DNA of 59,032 nt, from the NCBI RefSeq assembly GCF_002911015.1, contig NZ_KZ626891.1:1-59032 (forward strand). Direction: 5' to 3'. This document shows, piece by piece, positions 32,012 to 40,771 of this stretch (positions within the stretch are counted from its first letter, which is position 1; each line of letters starts with the position of its first letter). The translations under genes and the position numbers were made by a program. The notes below the pieces were generated by a model. That model had not been told where the DNA came from, made no database searches, and saw only the letters and a list, made by a program, of their open reading frames with translations. The DNA comes from Streptomyces populi (lineage in GTDB: Bacteria > Actinomycetota > Actinomycetes > Streptomycetales > Streptomycetaceae).

Positions 32012-32200
32012 GTGGAAACACTGCTCTACGCCGCCGAACTCGTCCGGGAAGACGGCGCCTACAAACTCGTGGTGCAGGACGTGGTGCGGGACACGGTCCA
32101 GGTCACCCCGGTCCCCGAATCCGCGGTGGCCAGGCTTCCGGTCTTCCTGTCGGTGCTGAGTTCCAAGCTCGGCCCGGCGTCGGCGGGCGGTCGCCGGTAG
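32012..32200 (+). CDS. 62-residue protein of unknown function, paralogue of the gene at 36461
   Basis: GTG start with AAGGA at 32001-32005. The sequence begins ETLLYAAELVREDGAYKLVV and continues as a small alpha/beta protein with no signal peptide or cysteines. It is clearly related to the 63-residue protein at 36461 (shared LLY-AEL, GAYKLVV-D, HTVQ/DTVQ, LPxFLS). I do not recognise the family. It is last in the synthetase-MbtH-P450-SRPBCC operon, before a strong terminator. Two copies in one peptide cluster argue for a role in it. Confidence 0.75.
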   Translation: METLLYAAELVREDGAYKLVVQDVVRDTVQVTPVPESAVARLPVFLSVLSSKLGPASAGGRR

Positions 32201-32215
32201 ACCGCTCCCGGCTTC

Positions 32216-32266
32216 ACGGGGCCGGTGCCGGACGGCGGTTCACGTGCCGGACGGCACCGGCCCCGT
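32216..32266. terminator. Bidirectional terminator between convergent genes
   Basis: Perfect 15-bp arms (32216-32230 and 32252-32266) flank a 21-base loop. It lies between the stop of the 62-residue gene and the stop of the facing oxidoreductase, so it can serve both. Confidence 0.75.
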
Positions 32267-32280
32267 ACCCCTGCCGGACG

Positions 32281-33639
32281 TCAGCCCAGGACCGTCCTGG
32301 AGGCGGCGCCCTCGGCCACGGGCCGTCTGCGGGAGAAGGCACCCAGGTCGACGACGAGGCCGGTGTGTTCCCCCGTGTACCGCAGCGGCTCGCGGTCGTG
32401 GTCGTGGCCGGCCTCGACGCGGTCGACCAGGGTGGCGAGGAACCGGCCCGCCAGGGGAGCGTTCTTGAACTGGTTGCCGCTCGTGCCCATGGCGACGTAG
32501 AAGCCGGCCAGATCGGTGCGGTCGTAGACGGGCGACCAGTCGTCGGCGACGTCGTAGACACCGGCGACGCCGCTCGGCCGGTTCGGGACGCCGAGGAGCG
32601 GGAACCGGCGTGCGGCCCTGGTCACCTGGGTCTCGAACCGGGCGGGCGTCGGGTGCGGGTTGCACTCGTCGGGGTCGTCGAGCCATTCCCTGGGGTCGCA
32701 GGCGGGCAGCGTGCTGCCGACGAGCAGGTGTCCGCCGTGGGGGCGCAGATAGACCCCGAGATCGACATCGGCCACGACCGGACCGGAGGCGGCTCCGGCG
32801 CCGCCGGGGCCCGAGCCGGTCCCCCCGCCCCGACGGACCGGCGCGGCCACCTGGTGGACCTCCTGGCGCAGCGGGCGCACTCCGACGGTGAACTCGGCCC
32901 CGACCCCGGCCGTCCGGTTGAACCCGCCCGACCAGGGTCCGGCCGCGTTGACCACCACCGGTGCCGTGATCGCGGTGCCGTCGGCGAGCCGGACGCCCGC
33001 CACCCGGTCGTCGCCGCGCAGCACACCGACGACCGCGCGCCGGAAGAGGAAACGCACCCCGATGCGGGCCGCCGCGTCCGCGAGGTTCTGCGCCGCGAGC
33101 CGGGGATCGTCGACGAAACCCGCGTCGGGGGTGAACAGCGCGCCGAGCTCCCCTGCCGGGCCGGCGAAGAAGGCGGCGTCGGACAGGGACCTGGGCGGCC
33201 CGTAGCGTCCCGCGTCGATACCGGGGACCCGGCTGCGCAGCGTCGCGGCGTCCCAGCGCTCGTACGGCACACCGGCACGTTCGAACAGCGCGACGACCTC
33301 CGGCGTACCGGAGCCCGGCGCGTCGAGGAGCACCGCTCCGGTCCGCCGGAACGCCGCCAGGCCGGGGCCGCGCGCGGTGCCCAGGTGCTCCGCCCACCGT
33401 GTCCAGCAGTGCCGGGACTCCCAGGCGGTGGCGACACCGTCCCAGGTCGAGTAGTTGAAACGGATGATCGCGCTCGACGCGCTGGTGGATCCGTGGCCGG
33501 CGCCGCCGGACTTGTCGACGACCACGACGCGCCGACCCGTGCGCGCCAGTTCCAGCGCCACCGCGGCACCGATCACACCGGCCCCCACGACGACCGCGTC
33601 CGCGCCGGACGGAGGCGTGTCCGCTGTCCCGGCCGTCAT
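32281..33639 (-). CDS. FAD-dependent oxidoreductase (DAO / sarcosine oxidase-like)
   Basis: 452 residues. The N-terminal Rossmann motif VVGAGVIGAAVALELARTG binds FAD, VVVDK ends the second strand, and HGSTSASSAI is the usual second FAD contact of DAO-family amine oxidases. The C-terminal part has VYDVADDWSPVYD and YVAMGTSGNQFKNAPLAG, as in sarcosine/dimethylglycine oxidase-like proteins. It probably oxidises a secondary or primary amine or amino acid. It faces the synthetase operon and has its own promoter region. Whether it supplies or tailors a building block, or is unrelated, is open. Confidence 0.85.
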   Translation of the reverse strand: MTAGTADTPPSGADAVVVGAGVIGAAVALELARTGRRVVVVDKSGGAGHGSTSASSAIIRFNYSTWDGVATAWESRHCWTRWAEHLGTARGPGLAAFRRTGAVLLDAPGSGTPEVVALFERAGVPYERWDAATLRSRVPGIDAGRYGPPRSLSDAAFFAGPAGELGALFTPDAGFVDDPRLAAQNLADAAARIGVRFLFRRAVVGVLRGDDRVAGVRLADGTAITAPVVVNAAGPWSGGFNRTAGVGAEFTVGVRPLRQEVHQVAAPVRRGGGTGSGPGGAGAASGPVVADVDLGVYLRPHGGHLLVGSTLPACDPREWLDDPDECNPHPTPARFETQVTRAARRFPLLGVPNRPSGVAGVYDVADDWSPVYDRTDLAGFYVAMGTSGNQFKNAPLAGRFLATLVDRVEAGHDHDREPLRYTGEHTGLVVDLGAFSRRRPVAEGAASRTVLG

Positions 33640-33648
33640 GACGGCCGG
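33629..33648. promoter_or_regulatory. Perfect 20-bp palindrome over the oxidoreductase start codon
   Basis: The sequence reads CCGGCCGTCA/TGACGGCCGG and includes the ATG of the minus-strand oxidoreductase. It could be an operator for a dimeric repressor or an mRNA structure that hides the start. No other copy was noticed. Confidence 0.4.
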
Positions 33649-34019
33649 TGCCCGGAGGCGTGCGGAGTCCGGGCACCGTCGCCGTCCGGGAAAACGCGAC
33701 GGGCCCGAGACGGACGGTCGTCCCGTCCGGGACGCCGGTCCGGTCCGAGGGGACGGAGCGGACGGAGCGGACGGAAGCGGCGTCCGGCCGGCCCGACGAC
33801 AGCGGCGGCCGCCGCCACGACCGACCGGGCCCCGGGAGACGACACGGTTCGGCGGCGCATGGCGCTCATCGTGCCACCGCGATCGACGGCGTCGGCCGGG
33901 CCCGCCCGGGTCCGACGCCGACGCGTCGGACGATTTCCCCCGTCCGGGCGAGGCCGTCCGACGCGCGGTGCGCGGTCTCGTTGCTGACGCTGCGTCACTT
34001 CGAGGCGCACACTGGCGGC
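33649..34019. other. Intergenic region between divergent genes
   Basis: 371 bases between the oxidoreductase (leftward) and the DUF885 gene (rightward). It must hold both promoters, but no convincing -35/-10 pair or second palindrome could be pinned down. No small gene is supported. Confidence 0.5.
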
Positions 34020-35762
34020 ATGGTCATCAATCCAGGGGGTTCCCCGGACGACTCGACGGCGCGGGAGACCGACCGGCTCGCGGCCTCGTACTGGGACTTC
34101 CTGCTCGCCCGCGAGCCGTCGCTGCGCACGCGCCGCGGACTGCCGGTCGAGTCGCTGCCGGGGGTGTCCGCCGAGGAGGCCGACGAGCGCGCCGGGTTCG
34201 CGGCGGGGGTGCTGGGCCGGCTGGACGCGCTGCGACCGGCGGAGCCGTCCGGTCCCGCCGCCGACACGGCGGGCTTCCTGCGGGCGCTGGCCGAACAGGA
34301 GGCCGAGGCGGGCCGTTTCCACTGGCTCACCCCCACCGCCACGCCGTACCAGCTCTTCCGCCTCCAGCAGTACGGCGACACGGTCTTCCGCCCGTTCCGC
34401 TTCGAGCACCGCGCCGACGCGGACCGGTACGTGACCCTCGTACGGGACCTGGCCCGCTGTGTCGCGACGATCGGCGACAAGGTCGCCGGACAGGCGGCCC
34501 GGGGCTTTCACGTCCATGCCCCGGCCCTCACCGGTGTGCGCACCACGCTCACCCGTCTGCGGGAGTCGGCGGCACGGTACGTCCGGGCGGACGCCGGGCG
34601 GCTCACCCGGCTCGGCGCGGCGAGCCGGGAGCACCTGCGCGACGCGGTGGAGCGGCTCGTGGCCACCGAACTGGAGCCGGCGTTCGACCGCCTCGTCGCC
34701 CTCGTGGGCGACCCGGACTACCTCCGTCGGGCGCCGGAGGCAGTCGGCTGGGCCCGCTACCCGGAGGGCGAGGCGGCGTACCGGGCCTTCGTCAGGACGT
34801 ACACGTCCGGCGACACACCACCCGAACGCCTCCACGAGCTCGGCCGGGAGCACTGCCGCGAACTCGGCGAACGGATGCGGGAGATGCGCGGCACGCTCGG
34901 CTTCACGGGGACGGAGGAGGAGTTCCACGAACGGCTCGCGACCGAACCGCGCCTGTACGCAGCCACCCCGGAGGAGGTCGAGGCCCGCTACCGGGGACAC
35001 CTCGACCGCCTCACGCCGCTGCTGCCGCGCTGGTTCGCGGTCCTGCCCCGCGCCCCCTACGGCGTGGCCCGCCTCGACCCGGCGCTGGAGGGGTCGATGA
35101 CGTTCGGCTACTACGAACCGCCGACCGCCGCGCAGCCGGTGGGACGCTACCGCTACAACGCCTCGGACCTGGCGCACCGGTCACTGCTCGGCGCGGCCGC
35201 GCTGATCTACCACGAGCTGTCGCCCGGACACCACTTCCACCTCGCCCGCCAGGCCGAGAACACCGCGCTGCCCGACCTGCGACGCGAACTGACGGCCTTC
35301 AGCGGGTTCGAGGAGGGCTGGGCGGAGTACGCGGCGGGGCTCGGCTGGGAGATGGGGCTGTACGACGACCCCTGGGACGCGTACGGGCGGCTGGCCCATG
35401 AACGGTTCACCGCGCAGCGCCTCGTCGTCGACACCGGCCTCAACCTCGGGACGATGACACTGGAGGAGGCGCGCACCTTCATGCGCGCCCACGCGGCGGC
35501 CGAGTCCGAAGGGCAGATCACGACCGAGCTGTTGCGCTACGCGACCGATCTGCCGGGGCAGGCGCTGACGTACCGGGCGGGTCATGCGGAGTTCACGACG
35601 CTGCGGGCGGCGTGCGAACGCGGCGCCGGCGCCGCGTTCGACGTGCGCGCCTTCCACGAGACCGTGCTGGCCGGCGGCACACTGCCGTTTCCCGCCCTGC
35701 GCCGACGGGTGGAGCGGGAGCTGGACGGTTTCCGGGGAAGGCCGCTCTACTCGAACGAGTGA
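34020..35762 (+). CDS. DUF885 family protein, metallopeptidase-like
   Basis: 580 residues, typical for the family. A gluzincin-like zinc site is visible: HELSPGHHFH (about residue 399) with the family's downstream EEGWAEYAAGLG, where a Glu is the likely third ligand. It is all-helical and has no signal peptide, so it is cytoplasmic. DUF885 proteins are widespread in actinobacteria and presumed carboxypeptidase- or oligopeptidase-like; their substrates are mostly unknown. The gene lies inside the peptide cluster region but may be a bystander. ATG 34020 has only a weak ribosome binding site. Confidence 0.8.
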   Translation: MVINPGGSPDDSTARETDRLAASYWDFLLAREPSLRTRRGLPVESLPGVSAEEADERAGFAAGVLGRLDALRPAEPSGPAADTAGFLRALAEQEAEAGRFHWLTPTATPYQLFRLQQYGDTVFRPFRFEHRADADRYVTLVRDLARCVATIGDKVAGQAARGFHVHAPALTGVRTTLTRLRESAARYVRADAGRLTRLGAASREHLRDAVERLVATELEPAFDRLVALVGDPDYLRRAPEAVGWARYPEGEAAYRAFVRTYTSGDTPPERLHELGREHCRELGERMREMRGTLGFTGTEEEFHERLATEPRLYAATPEEVEARYRGHLDRLTPLLPRWFAVLPRAPYGVARLDPALEGSMTFGYYEPPTAAQPVGRYRYNASDLAHRSLLGAAALIYHELSPGHHFHLARQAENTALPDLRRELTAFSGFEEGWAEYAAGLGWEMGLYDDPWDAYGRLAHERFTAQRLVVDTGLNLGTMTLEEARTFMRAHAAAESEGQITTELLRYATDLPGQALTYRAGHAEFTTLRAACERGAGAAFDVRAFHETVLAGGTLPFPALRRRVERELDGFRGRPLYSNE

Positions 35763-35888
35763 AGGACACAGGGGAATTCGCAGCCGCTTGTCCGGCCTCG
35801 GATACTCTCTGTGATGGAAGGTGTGATTCCGTCGGCGCGCAACGCGCCCGTCCCGTCGAATTCTCTCCCCTTCGCTTCACGCTTCGCC

Positions 35889-35912
35889 GTTCACTTCACC
35901 GTTCATTTCACC
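35889..35912 (+). repeat. Tandem 12-base repeat upstream of DUF5132 copy 3
   Basis: GTTCACTTCACC and GTTCATTTCACC lie head to tail 50 bases before the gene at 35962, followed by a partial third unit. It could be a regulator site; copies 1 and 2 do not have it. Confidence 0.4.
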
Positions 35913-35961
35913 GTTGTTCTCCCATCGCCATCTCCTCGGCAGAAGAGAAGGATGTCGCGCC

Positions 35962-36342
35962 ATGCCGCCTGTAGTGCCTCCTTTCCTGATCGGCCTGATC
36001 ACCGCATCCCTGGTGAAGAGGCTGGGCAAGCCCTTGGTGCGAGGGCTCGTCAAAACGTCGGTGAGCCTGGGAATGGAGGTCAAGCGAGCCGTCCACGAAG
36101 CCGGTGAGGGAATCCAGGACCTCGCCGCCGAGGCGACCGCCGACGTGCTCGCGGTCCGGACGGCACAAGAGGCCGGGCACGGCGCCGGCGCCCCGGAGGA
36201 CGGCACCGCGGACCGGGCCGGAGCGGCCGCCGGCCCGGCGCCCGCGGAGGCCCACGAGAAGCAGGCCGGGCAGGCCGGCGGTCGGGAGAAGTCCGCGGGC
36301 AAGGCCCGTAGAGGCGGTCCGGTCGCTGCCAAGGTGCGCTGA
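35962..36342 (+). CDS. DUF5132-type small membrane-tethered protein, copy 3
   Basis: 126 residues, the longest of the four copies. The hydrophobic start MPPVVPPFLIGLITASLVKR, the GLVKTSVSLGMEVKRAVHEA helix and GIQDLAAE match copies 1 and 2. The tail after residue 75 is long, Ala/Gly/Glu/Lys-rich and looks disordered. The start is supported by GAAGGA upstream. It stands between the DUF885 gene and the small 63-residue/type II thioesterase pair, without an adjacent ABC gene, so a partner would have to act in trans. Confidence 0.78.
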   Translation: MPPVVPPFLIGLITASLVKRLGKPLVRGLVKTSVSLGMEVKRAVHEAGEGIQDLAAEATADVLAVRTAQEAGHGAGAPEDGTADRAGAAAGPAPAEAHEKQAGQAGGREKSAGKARRGGPVAAKVR

Positions 36343-36460
36343 GTCCGCCGGCCGGCCGTCACCTGTTCACCGGCACCGTCGGCAAGAAGCGGACGGAGAC
36401 GTGGAAGGCGCGGCCGAAGAAGGCGACACGAAGACGACACCCTGATGGAGAACAGGTCAG

Positions 36461-36652
36461 ATGTCTGCGACCGGAACCCTTCTGTATTCCGCGGAACTCA
36501 TCCAGGAAGGCGGTGCCTACAAACTCGTGGTGACCGATCGTCTGCGCCACACCGTGCAGACCGCATACGTGTCCAGGAGAGCGGTGGAACAGCTTCCCGC
36601 CTTCCTCTCCAAGCTCGACTCCCCGCACCTGCGCGGGCTCCGTCGGCGATGA
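36461..36652 (+). CDS. 63-residue protein of unknown function, paralogue of the gene at 32012
   Basis: Starts at ATG 36461 and ends inside the start of the thioesterase gene (stop 36650-36652 overlaps ATG 36649), so the two are translationally coupled. It begins SATGTLLYSAELIQEGGAYK and ends with LPAFLSKLD, matching the 62-residue protein at the end of the synthetase operon. It has no recognised domain, cysteines or membrane segment. Coupling to a type II thioesterase suggests a helper in peptide assembly or editing, but this is inference. Confidence 0.78.
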   Translation: MSATGTLLYSAELIQEGGAYKLVVTDRLRHTVQTAYVSRRAVEQLPAFLSKLDSPHLRGLRRR

Positions 36653-37416
36653 CGGCCACCGACGCGAAGAAATGGTTCCGTGTCCACCGGCGTACGGCGG
36701 ACCCCAGGCTCCGACTGGTGTGCTTCCCGCACGCCGGCGGCACGGCACAGCTGTTCCACGGCTGGCCCGCGCTGCTGCCGGCGGACGTCGAGGTGCTCGC
36801 CGTGCGGTACCCCGGCCGCCAGGACCGGCTCGCGGAAGCCTGCATCGAGGACATGGCCACCCTGGCCGACACGATCGAGGACGCGCTGCTGCCCTGGCTC
36901 GACCGGCCGCTGGCGCTCTTCGGGCACAGCATGGGTGCCTGCGTCGCCTACGAGGTGGCCCTGCGGCTGGAGGCCCGCGGCACCGTCCCCGAGCATCTGC
37001 TGGTCTCCGCGCACGAAGCCCCTGGACGGGCCGAACGCGCCGCGCTGCACGCCGCCGACGACGAAACCCTGATCGCCCATGTCCGGCACCTCGGCGACCT
37101 GCACTCGGAGGCCTACGACATCCCGGAACTGCGTGACCTGCTGCTGCCCGCCCTCCGCTCGGACTACCGGCTGACCGAGGGCTACCACCCCCCGAACCCG
37201 GCGCCGGTCAAGGCGCCGATCACCGCGTACGTCGGCGAGGACGACCAGAGTTGCGCGCTCGACGGGGTCCTCGCCTGGTCCGGCCTCGCCGCCCCGGGCT
37301 CCTTCGAGCTGTGCCCGTTCCCCGGGGACCACTTCTACCTCGTGGACCGGGAGGCCGAAGTGATCGCGGACGTGGGGGCACGTCTCGCGCGCGTGTGGGG
37401 CTCCGGTCGGGCCTGA
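36649..37416 (+). CDS. Type II thioesterase
   Basis: 255 residues, the usual length. Stand-alone thioesterases of this type hydrolyse wrong or stalled acyl groups from synthetase carrier domains. Visible features are CFPHAGGTAQLF near the start, PGRQDR, the nucleophile motif GHSMG with Ser94, and the C-terminal GDHFYL with His228. It overlaps the upstream small gene by ATGA. It is separated from the synthetase operon by the oxidoreductase, DUF885 and DUF5132 genes, but it is the only such gene in the window and likely serves the seven-module synthetase. Confidence 0.92.
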   Translation: MTATDAKKWFRVHRRTADPRLRLVCFPHAGGTAQLFHGWPALLPADVEVLAVRYPGRQDRLAEACIEDMATLADTIEDALLPWLDRPLALFGHSMGACVAYEVALRLEARGTVPEHLLVSAHEAPGRAERAALHAADDETLIAHVRHLGDLHSEAYDIPELRDLLLPALRSDYRLTEGYHPPNPAPVKAPITAYVGEDDQSCALDGVLAWSGLAAPGSFELCPFPGDHFYLVDREAEVIADVGARLARVWGSGRA

Positions 37417-37424
37417 CGGCGGAT

Positions 37425-37452
37425 GCCCGCCCGGCCGCGACGGAAGGCGGGC
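37425..37452 (+). terminator. Hairpin after type II thioesterase
   Basis: GCCCGCC / GGCGGGC 7-bp stem with a 14-base loop, starting 8 bases past the stop. A modest terminator candidate. Confidence 0.4.
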
Positions 37453-37564
37453 CCGGCACCGCGCATGGCGTCCGCGGGGTTCCCGGGGGACGATGGTCAT
37501 GCCGGGCGCCGAGACGCGCGGTGTCCCCGGCAGCGGCCGCGAAGGCCGGGACGGAGAGGGAGCC

Positions 37565-38707
37565 ATGCGACCGGGAGCACGTGCCGCCGACGCGACACTC
37601 CGGCTGCTCAGCCGGGACTGGGCCGGGTCGGCCGTCGCCCTGCTGCCGGCGGCCGCGGGTGCGTGGTGCGTCACCCGGGGGACCGGCCGGCGGATTCTCG
37701 GCGGTGTGCTGTGGGCCGGTGCCCTCGCACTCGGTCTCGGGTCGTTCCGCCATCTGGTGCACGTGGCCCGGGTACGGGTGAGGTACCCGCCGCCCGGACG
37801 CATGGTCGACGTGGGCGGCCACCGCATGCACGTCCTGGCCGAGGGGGACGCCGGACCGAGGCCCACCGTGGTCTGGATGCCGGGCGGCCACGCCGGCGGG
37901 TACGCCATGTACCGGCTGCACGCGCTGGCGCGGGAACGGACGCGCTCGGTCCTGGTGGACCGTCCGGGGGCCGGCTGGAGCGACCCGGGCCCGTTCCCGC
38001 GCACGACGGCGGCGGAAGCCGTCGAACTGCTCACGGCGCTGGAGCGGGCCGGTGAAAAGGGTCCCTACGTCTTCGTGGGGCACTCGTTCGGGGGTCTGCT
38101 CATGGCCAACGCCGCCAGGCGCCGTCCCGACCTGGTAGCCGGTCTGGTGCTGCTCGATCCCACCCCGCCCGATGCCGTCGCCTTCGGGCCGGCGCTTCCG
38201 GGCCTGCGACGTGCCCCGAGGGACCAGACCGTCCTCGCGCTGCGCCACCTCTTCGGCCTCCACGCTCTCGCGGACAAGGAGGAGACGCTCACCCCCGAGG
38301 ACCCGGCGGAGGTCCTCGCCATGATCGAGCTCAGGACCAGGGCGAACTGCGCCGCGGCGTCGATCCTGCGGGAACTGTCGCCGGACGGCATCACCAGGGA
38401 CGGCTGGCAGACGGCCGTGCACGACGGCGAGCTCGGCTCGCTGCCCCTCCTCCTCGTGGCGCCACGCGATCTGACGGGCGGTGGCGAGATCTTCGAAGCG
38501 GTCGGCGATCCGGAGGAGAGCGCCCGGGTACGGCACTTCTTCCTCACCGTGAGAGAACGGTTCCTCGCGGCCTCCAGCAGGAGTCGGAGGGTCTACACCC
38601 CCGAGGGAACCGGTCACGACTTCCCGGATCGCGTACCCGACTTCGTCGTGCAGGTGGTGGACTCACTGCTGGACCGGTGCGGGCCGGGCGCCTCGAAGCC
38701 GCTCTGA
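37565..38707 (+). CDS. Membrane-anchored alpha/beta hydrolase
   Basis: 380 residues from ATG 37565, chosen because GGAGAGG ends 5 bases before it; an in-frame ATG at 37493 would add 24 residues. Two hydrophobic segments (about 20-65) anchor the N-terminus. The hydrolase follows: VWMPGGHAGG (oxyanion region), nucleophile GHSFGG, and a C-terminal TGHDF supplying His. The lid region is helical. Substrate is unknown. It may be unrelated to the peptide cluster, although a lactone-cleaving or deacylating role is possible. Confidence 0.8.
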   Translation: MRPGARAADATLRLLSRDWAGSAVALLPAAAGAWCVTRGTGRRILGGVLWAGALALGLGSFRHLVHVARVRVRYPPPGRMVDVGGHRMHVLAEGDAGPRPTVVWMPGGHAGGYAMYRLHALARERTRSVLVDRPGAGWSDPGPFPRTTAAEAVELLTALERAGEKGPYVFVGHSFGGLLMANAARRRPDLVAGLVLLDPTPPDAVAFGPALPGLRRAPRDQTVLALRHLFGLHALADKEETLTPEDPAEVLAMIELRTRANCAAASILRELSPDGITRDGWQTAVHDGELGSLPLLLVAPRDLTGGGEIFEAVGDPEESARVRHFFLTVRERFLAASSRSRRVYTPEGTGHDFPDRVPDFVVQVVDSLLDRCGPGASKPL

Positions 38708-38908
38708 TCCGGTTGCGCGGCCACGGTCCGCTCCGGCGGGCTTCCGTCCGAACGAATGAACAGCGTCGGCGCCCACGGGCGTATCGGCCGAGGTCCGACT
38801 ACCGTGTTTTCGGTGGGGGCGGAATTCCTGTCCAGCGCTGCCGGCCAGAAGGTATCGGCCCATGTGGCGGCGGCAGTCGTGCTGTGTACACAAGAAGAGG
38901 GTTCACAC

Positions 38909-39169
38909 ATGCTCCCTGCAGTTCCTCCCTTCCTCGTCGGCATGCTGGCGGCCCCTCTGGTCAAGAGAGTGGCGAAACCGCTGGTGCGAGGCGTCATCAA
39001 GACGTCGGTCGGCCTGACCTTCGAAGTCAGACGCGCGGTCATCGAGGCCGGGGAGGAGATCCAGGGCCTCACCGCCGAAGTGGCCGCCGAGAAACTGGCG
39101 AGTTCGGCTCGCACCCGTGGTGTGAAGCTCGACGGTGAGATGACGGCGCACGGGGCCGCGGTCGGCTGA
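38909..39169 (+). CDS. DUF5132-type small membrane-tethered protein, copy 4
   Basis: 86 residues, the shortest copy, with almost no tail. It has MLPAVPPFLVGMLAAPLVKR, the GVIKTSVGLTFEVRRAVIEA helix and IQGLTAEVAAE. AGAGG precedes the start. About 90-110 bases upstream it keeps pieces of the leader of copies 1 and 2 (GACTACCGTG at 38797 and GGAATTC at 38821), so the leader was copied with the gene. No transporter gene is adjacent. Confidence 0.75.
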   Translation: MLPAVPPFLVGMLAAPLVKRVAKPLVRGVIKTSVGLTFEVRRAVIEAGEEIQGLTAEVAAEKLASSARTRGVKLDGEMTAHGAAVG

Positions 39170-39267
39170 ACCCCGCCGGCCCCGCCCTCGAGGAGCACGC
39201 CCGGCCGCACTCGCCCCCGGACCGGAGCCGGAGCCCCGGTGGGAACTCGCCCACGGAGCCTCCCCAC

Positions 39268-39293
39268 CGCCCCGCATACCGGTCCGCGGGGCG
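39268..39293. terminator. Hairpin between convergent genes
   Basis: CGCCCCGC / GCGGGGCG 8-bp stem with a 10-base loop, between DUF5132 copy 4 and the facing phosphoesterase. Confidence 0.5.
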
Positions 39294-39334
39294 CTCCTTG
39301 ACGTGCCGTCAGGGTCAGCGGGTTCTTCGTCGTG

Positions 39335-40555
39335 CTACGGCGAGGTGGGCGAGTGCGGGGAGCGGAGCACGAGCAGGGTGATCTCGCTGGGGGCGAAGAC
39401 GCGGAACGGCGGGCCCCAGAAGCCGGTGCCGCGGCTGGTGTAGAGGAGGGTGCGGGCGCCGTGCCGGCTGAGGCCGGCGACGGCGGGCTGGTCGATGCGG
39501 ACCAGGTGGTGGAAGGGCCAGATCTGGCCGCCGTGGGTGTGACCGGAGAGCTGGAGGTCGATGCCGCCGGCTGCCGCCCGGTCGACGAACTTGGGCTGGT
39601 GCGCCAGGAGCAGGACGGGCAGGTCGGGGTCGGCGCCGTTCAGGGCTCCGTCGAGGTGGGCGCCGTGGCCCGCCAGGCCGGAGGACTCGGCGGTGACGTC
39701 GTCCACGCCGGCGACCACGAGGGTGTCGCCTCCGCGTTCGAGCAGCAGGTGGCGGTTGCGCAGCGGTTCCCAGCCCAGCTCGTCCATCAGGTCGACCCAG
39801 CCCTGGGCCTCGCTGTAGTACTCGTGGTTGCCGGTGACGTACACACGGGCCCGGGTGGCCCGCACGGTACCGAGCGGGGCGGCCTGGGCGCGGCGGCGTT
39901 CGGCCGTGCCGTCCGCGATGTCGCCGGTGTGGCAGACCAGGTCGGCCTCCAGCGTGTTCACCGTCTCGCACACCCGCTCCGACCAGCGGGCGCGATCGAG
40001 CGGTCCGTAGTGGGTGTCGGTGATGAGGACGACGCGCAGGCCGTCCAGCCCGGCACCCAGCCGCGGGAGCCGCACGTCCAGTCGGCGCACGCGCGGCACC
40101 CGGCGGGCCTCGGTGTGTCCCCAGGCGAGCAGGACCGCGGTCACGGCGAGGACGGCCCAGGTGACGATGCGGGCCCGGTCCTGGCTCTCGCCGACGCCGG
40201 CCACGGTCAGGACGAGCCGCAGGAGGACGCCGAGCAGAACGGACCAGGTGAACAGGATCCAACTGGTGCCCAGCAGGGTGTCACCGACGATCGCCGCCCG
40301 GTCCTGCTGGCGTCGGCCGTGGCCGCGCACCATCGCGAGCGGCATACCGACGAGGCCGAGGGCGAACAGGGCGGTGCCCGCCAGCGTGACGGGCAGCGGC
40401 CAGTGCTGACCGGCGTGCAGGAGCACCCAGCAGGGCACGGACCACAGCAGGACGGGGGCGATCAGGGGGATGTAGCGCATCAGGCGGTGCAGCAGGCTCC
40501 GCCGCGGTGCTTGCGCCTCATTGTCGGCGGGTCGGGTGTTGCTGGTGTCGGTCAC
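39335..40555 (-). CDS. Membrane metallophosphoesterase (YkuE/YaeI-like)
   Basis: 406 residues from GTG 40555, with GAGGGGGA before it. Four hydrophobic helices fill residues 20-160. The calcineurin-like domain follows with all five motif blocks: ITDTHYG, HTGDIADG, TGNHEYY, a late LLAHQP and GHTHGGQIWP. These bind two metal ions and hydrolyse phosphate esters; related proteins act on lipid pyrophosphates or UDP-sugar lipids at the membrane. The exact substrate is not predictable. It is probably housekeeping and not part of the peptide cluster. Confidence 0.88.
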   Translation of the reverse strand: MTDTSNTRPADNEAQAPRRSLLHRLMRYIPLIAPVLLWSVPCWVLLHAGQHWPLPVTLAGTALFALGLVGMPLAMVRGHGRRQQDRAAIVGDTLLGTSWILFTWSVLLGVLLRLVLTVAGVGESQDRARIVTWAVLAVTAVLLAWGHTEARRVPRVRRLDVRLPRLGAGLDGLRVVLITDTHYGPLDRARWSERVCETVNTLEADLVCHTGDIADGTAERRRAQAAPLGTVRATRARVYVTGNHEYYSEAQGWVDLMDELGWEPLRNRHLLLERGGDTLVVAGVDDVTAESSGLAGHGAHLDGALNGADPDLPVLLLAHQPKFVDRAAAGGIDLQLSGHTHGGQIWPFHHLVRIDQPAVAGLSRHGARTLLYTSRGTGFWGPPFRVFAPSEITLLVLRSPHSPTSP

Positions 40556-40771
40556 GCTTCCCCCTCTGACCAGGCTGCCGTCTCGCGCACTGTATCCGGT
40601 CGTCCTCGGGCGGCCGAACGGACGTTCACGGATGTGTCCCCGTCGACGTGGCGGCACGACGTGCACGCCCGGCGGCGGGTGGCCGGGGATCAGGGCGGGC
40701 AGACCGACTCGGAAGCCGTCGTGATGCGTACTCTGTCGGTGACAGAACGTGCGGACGGTGACAGGAGGGCC

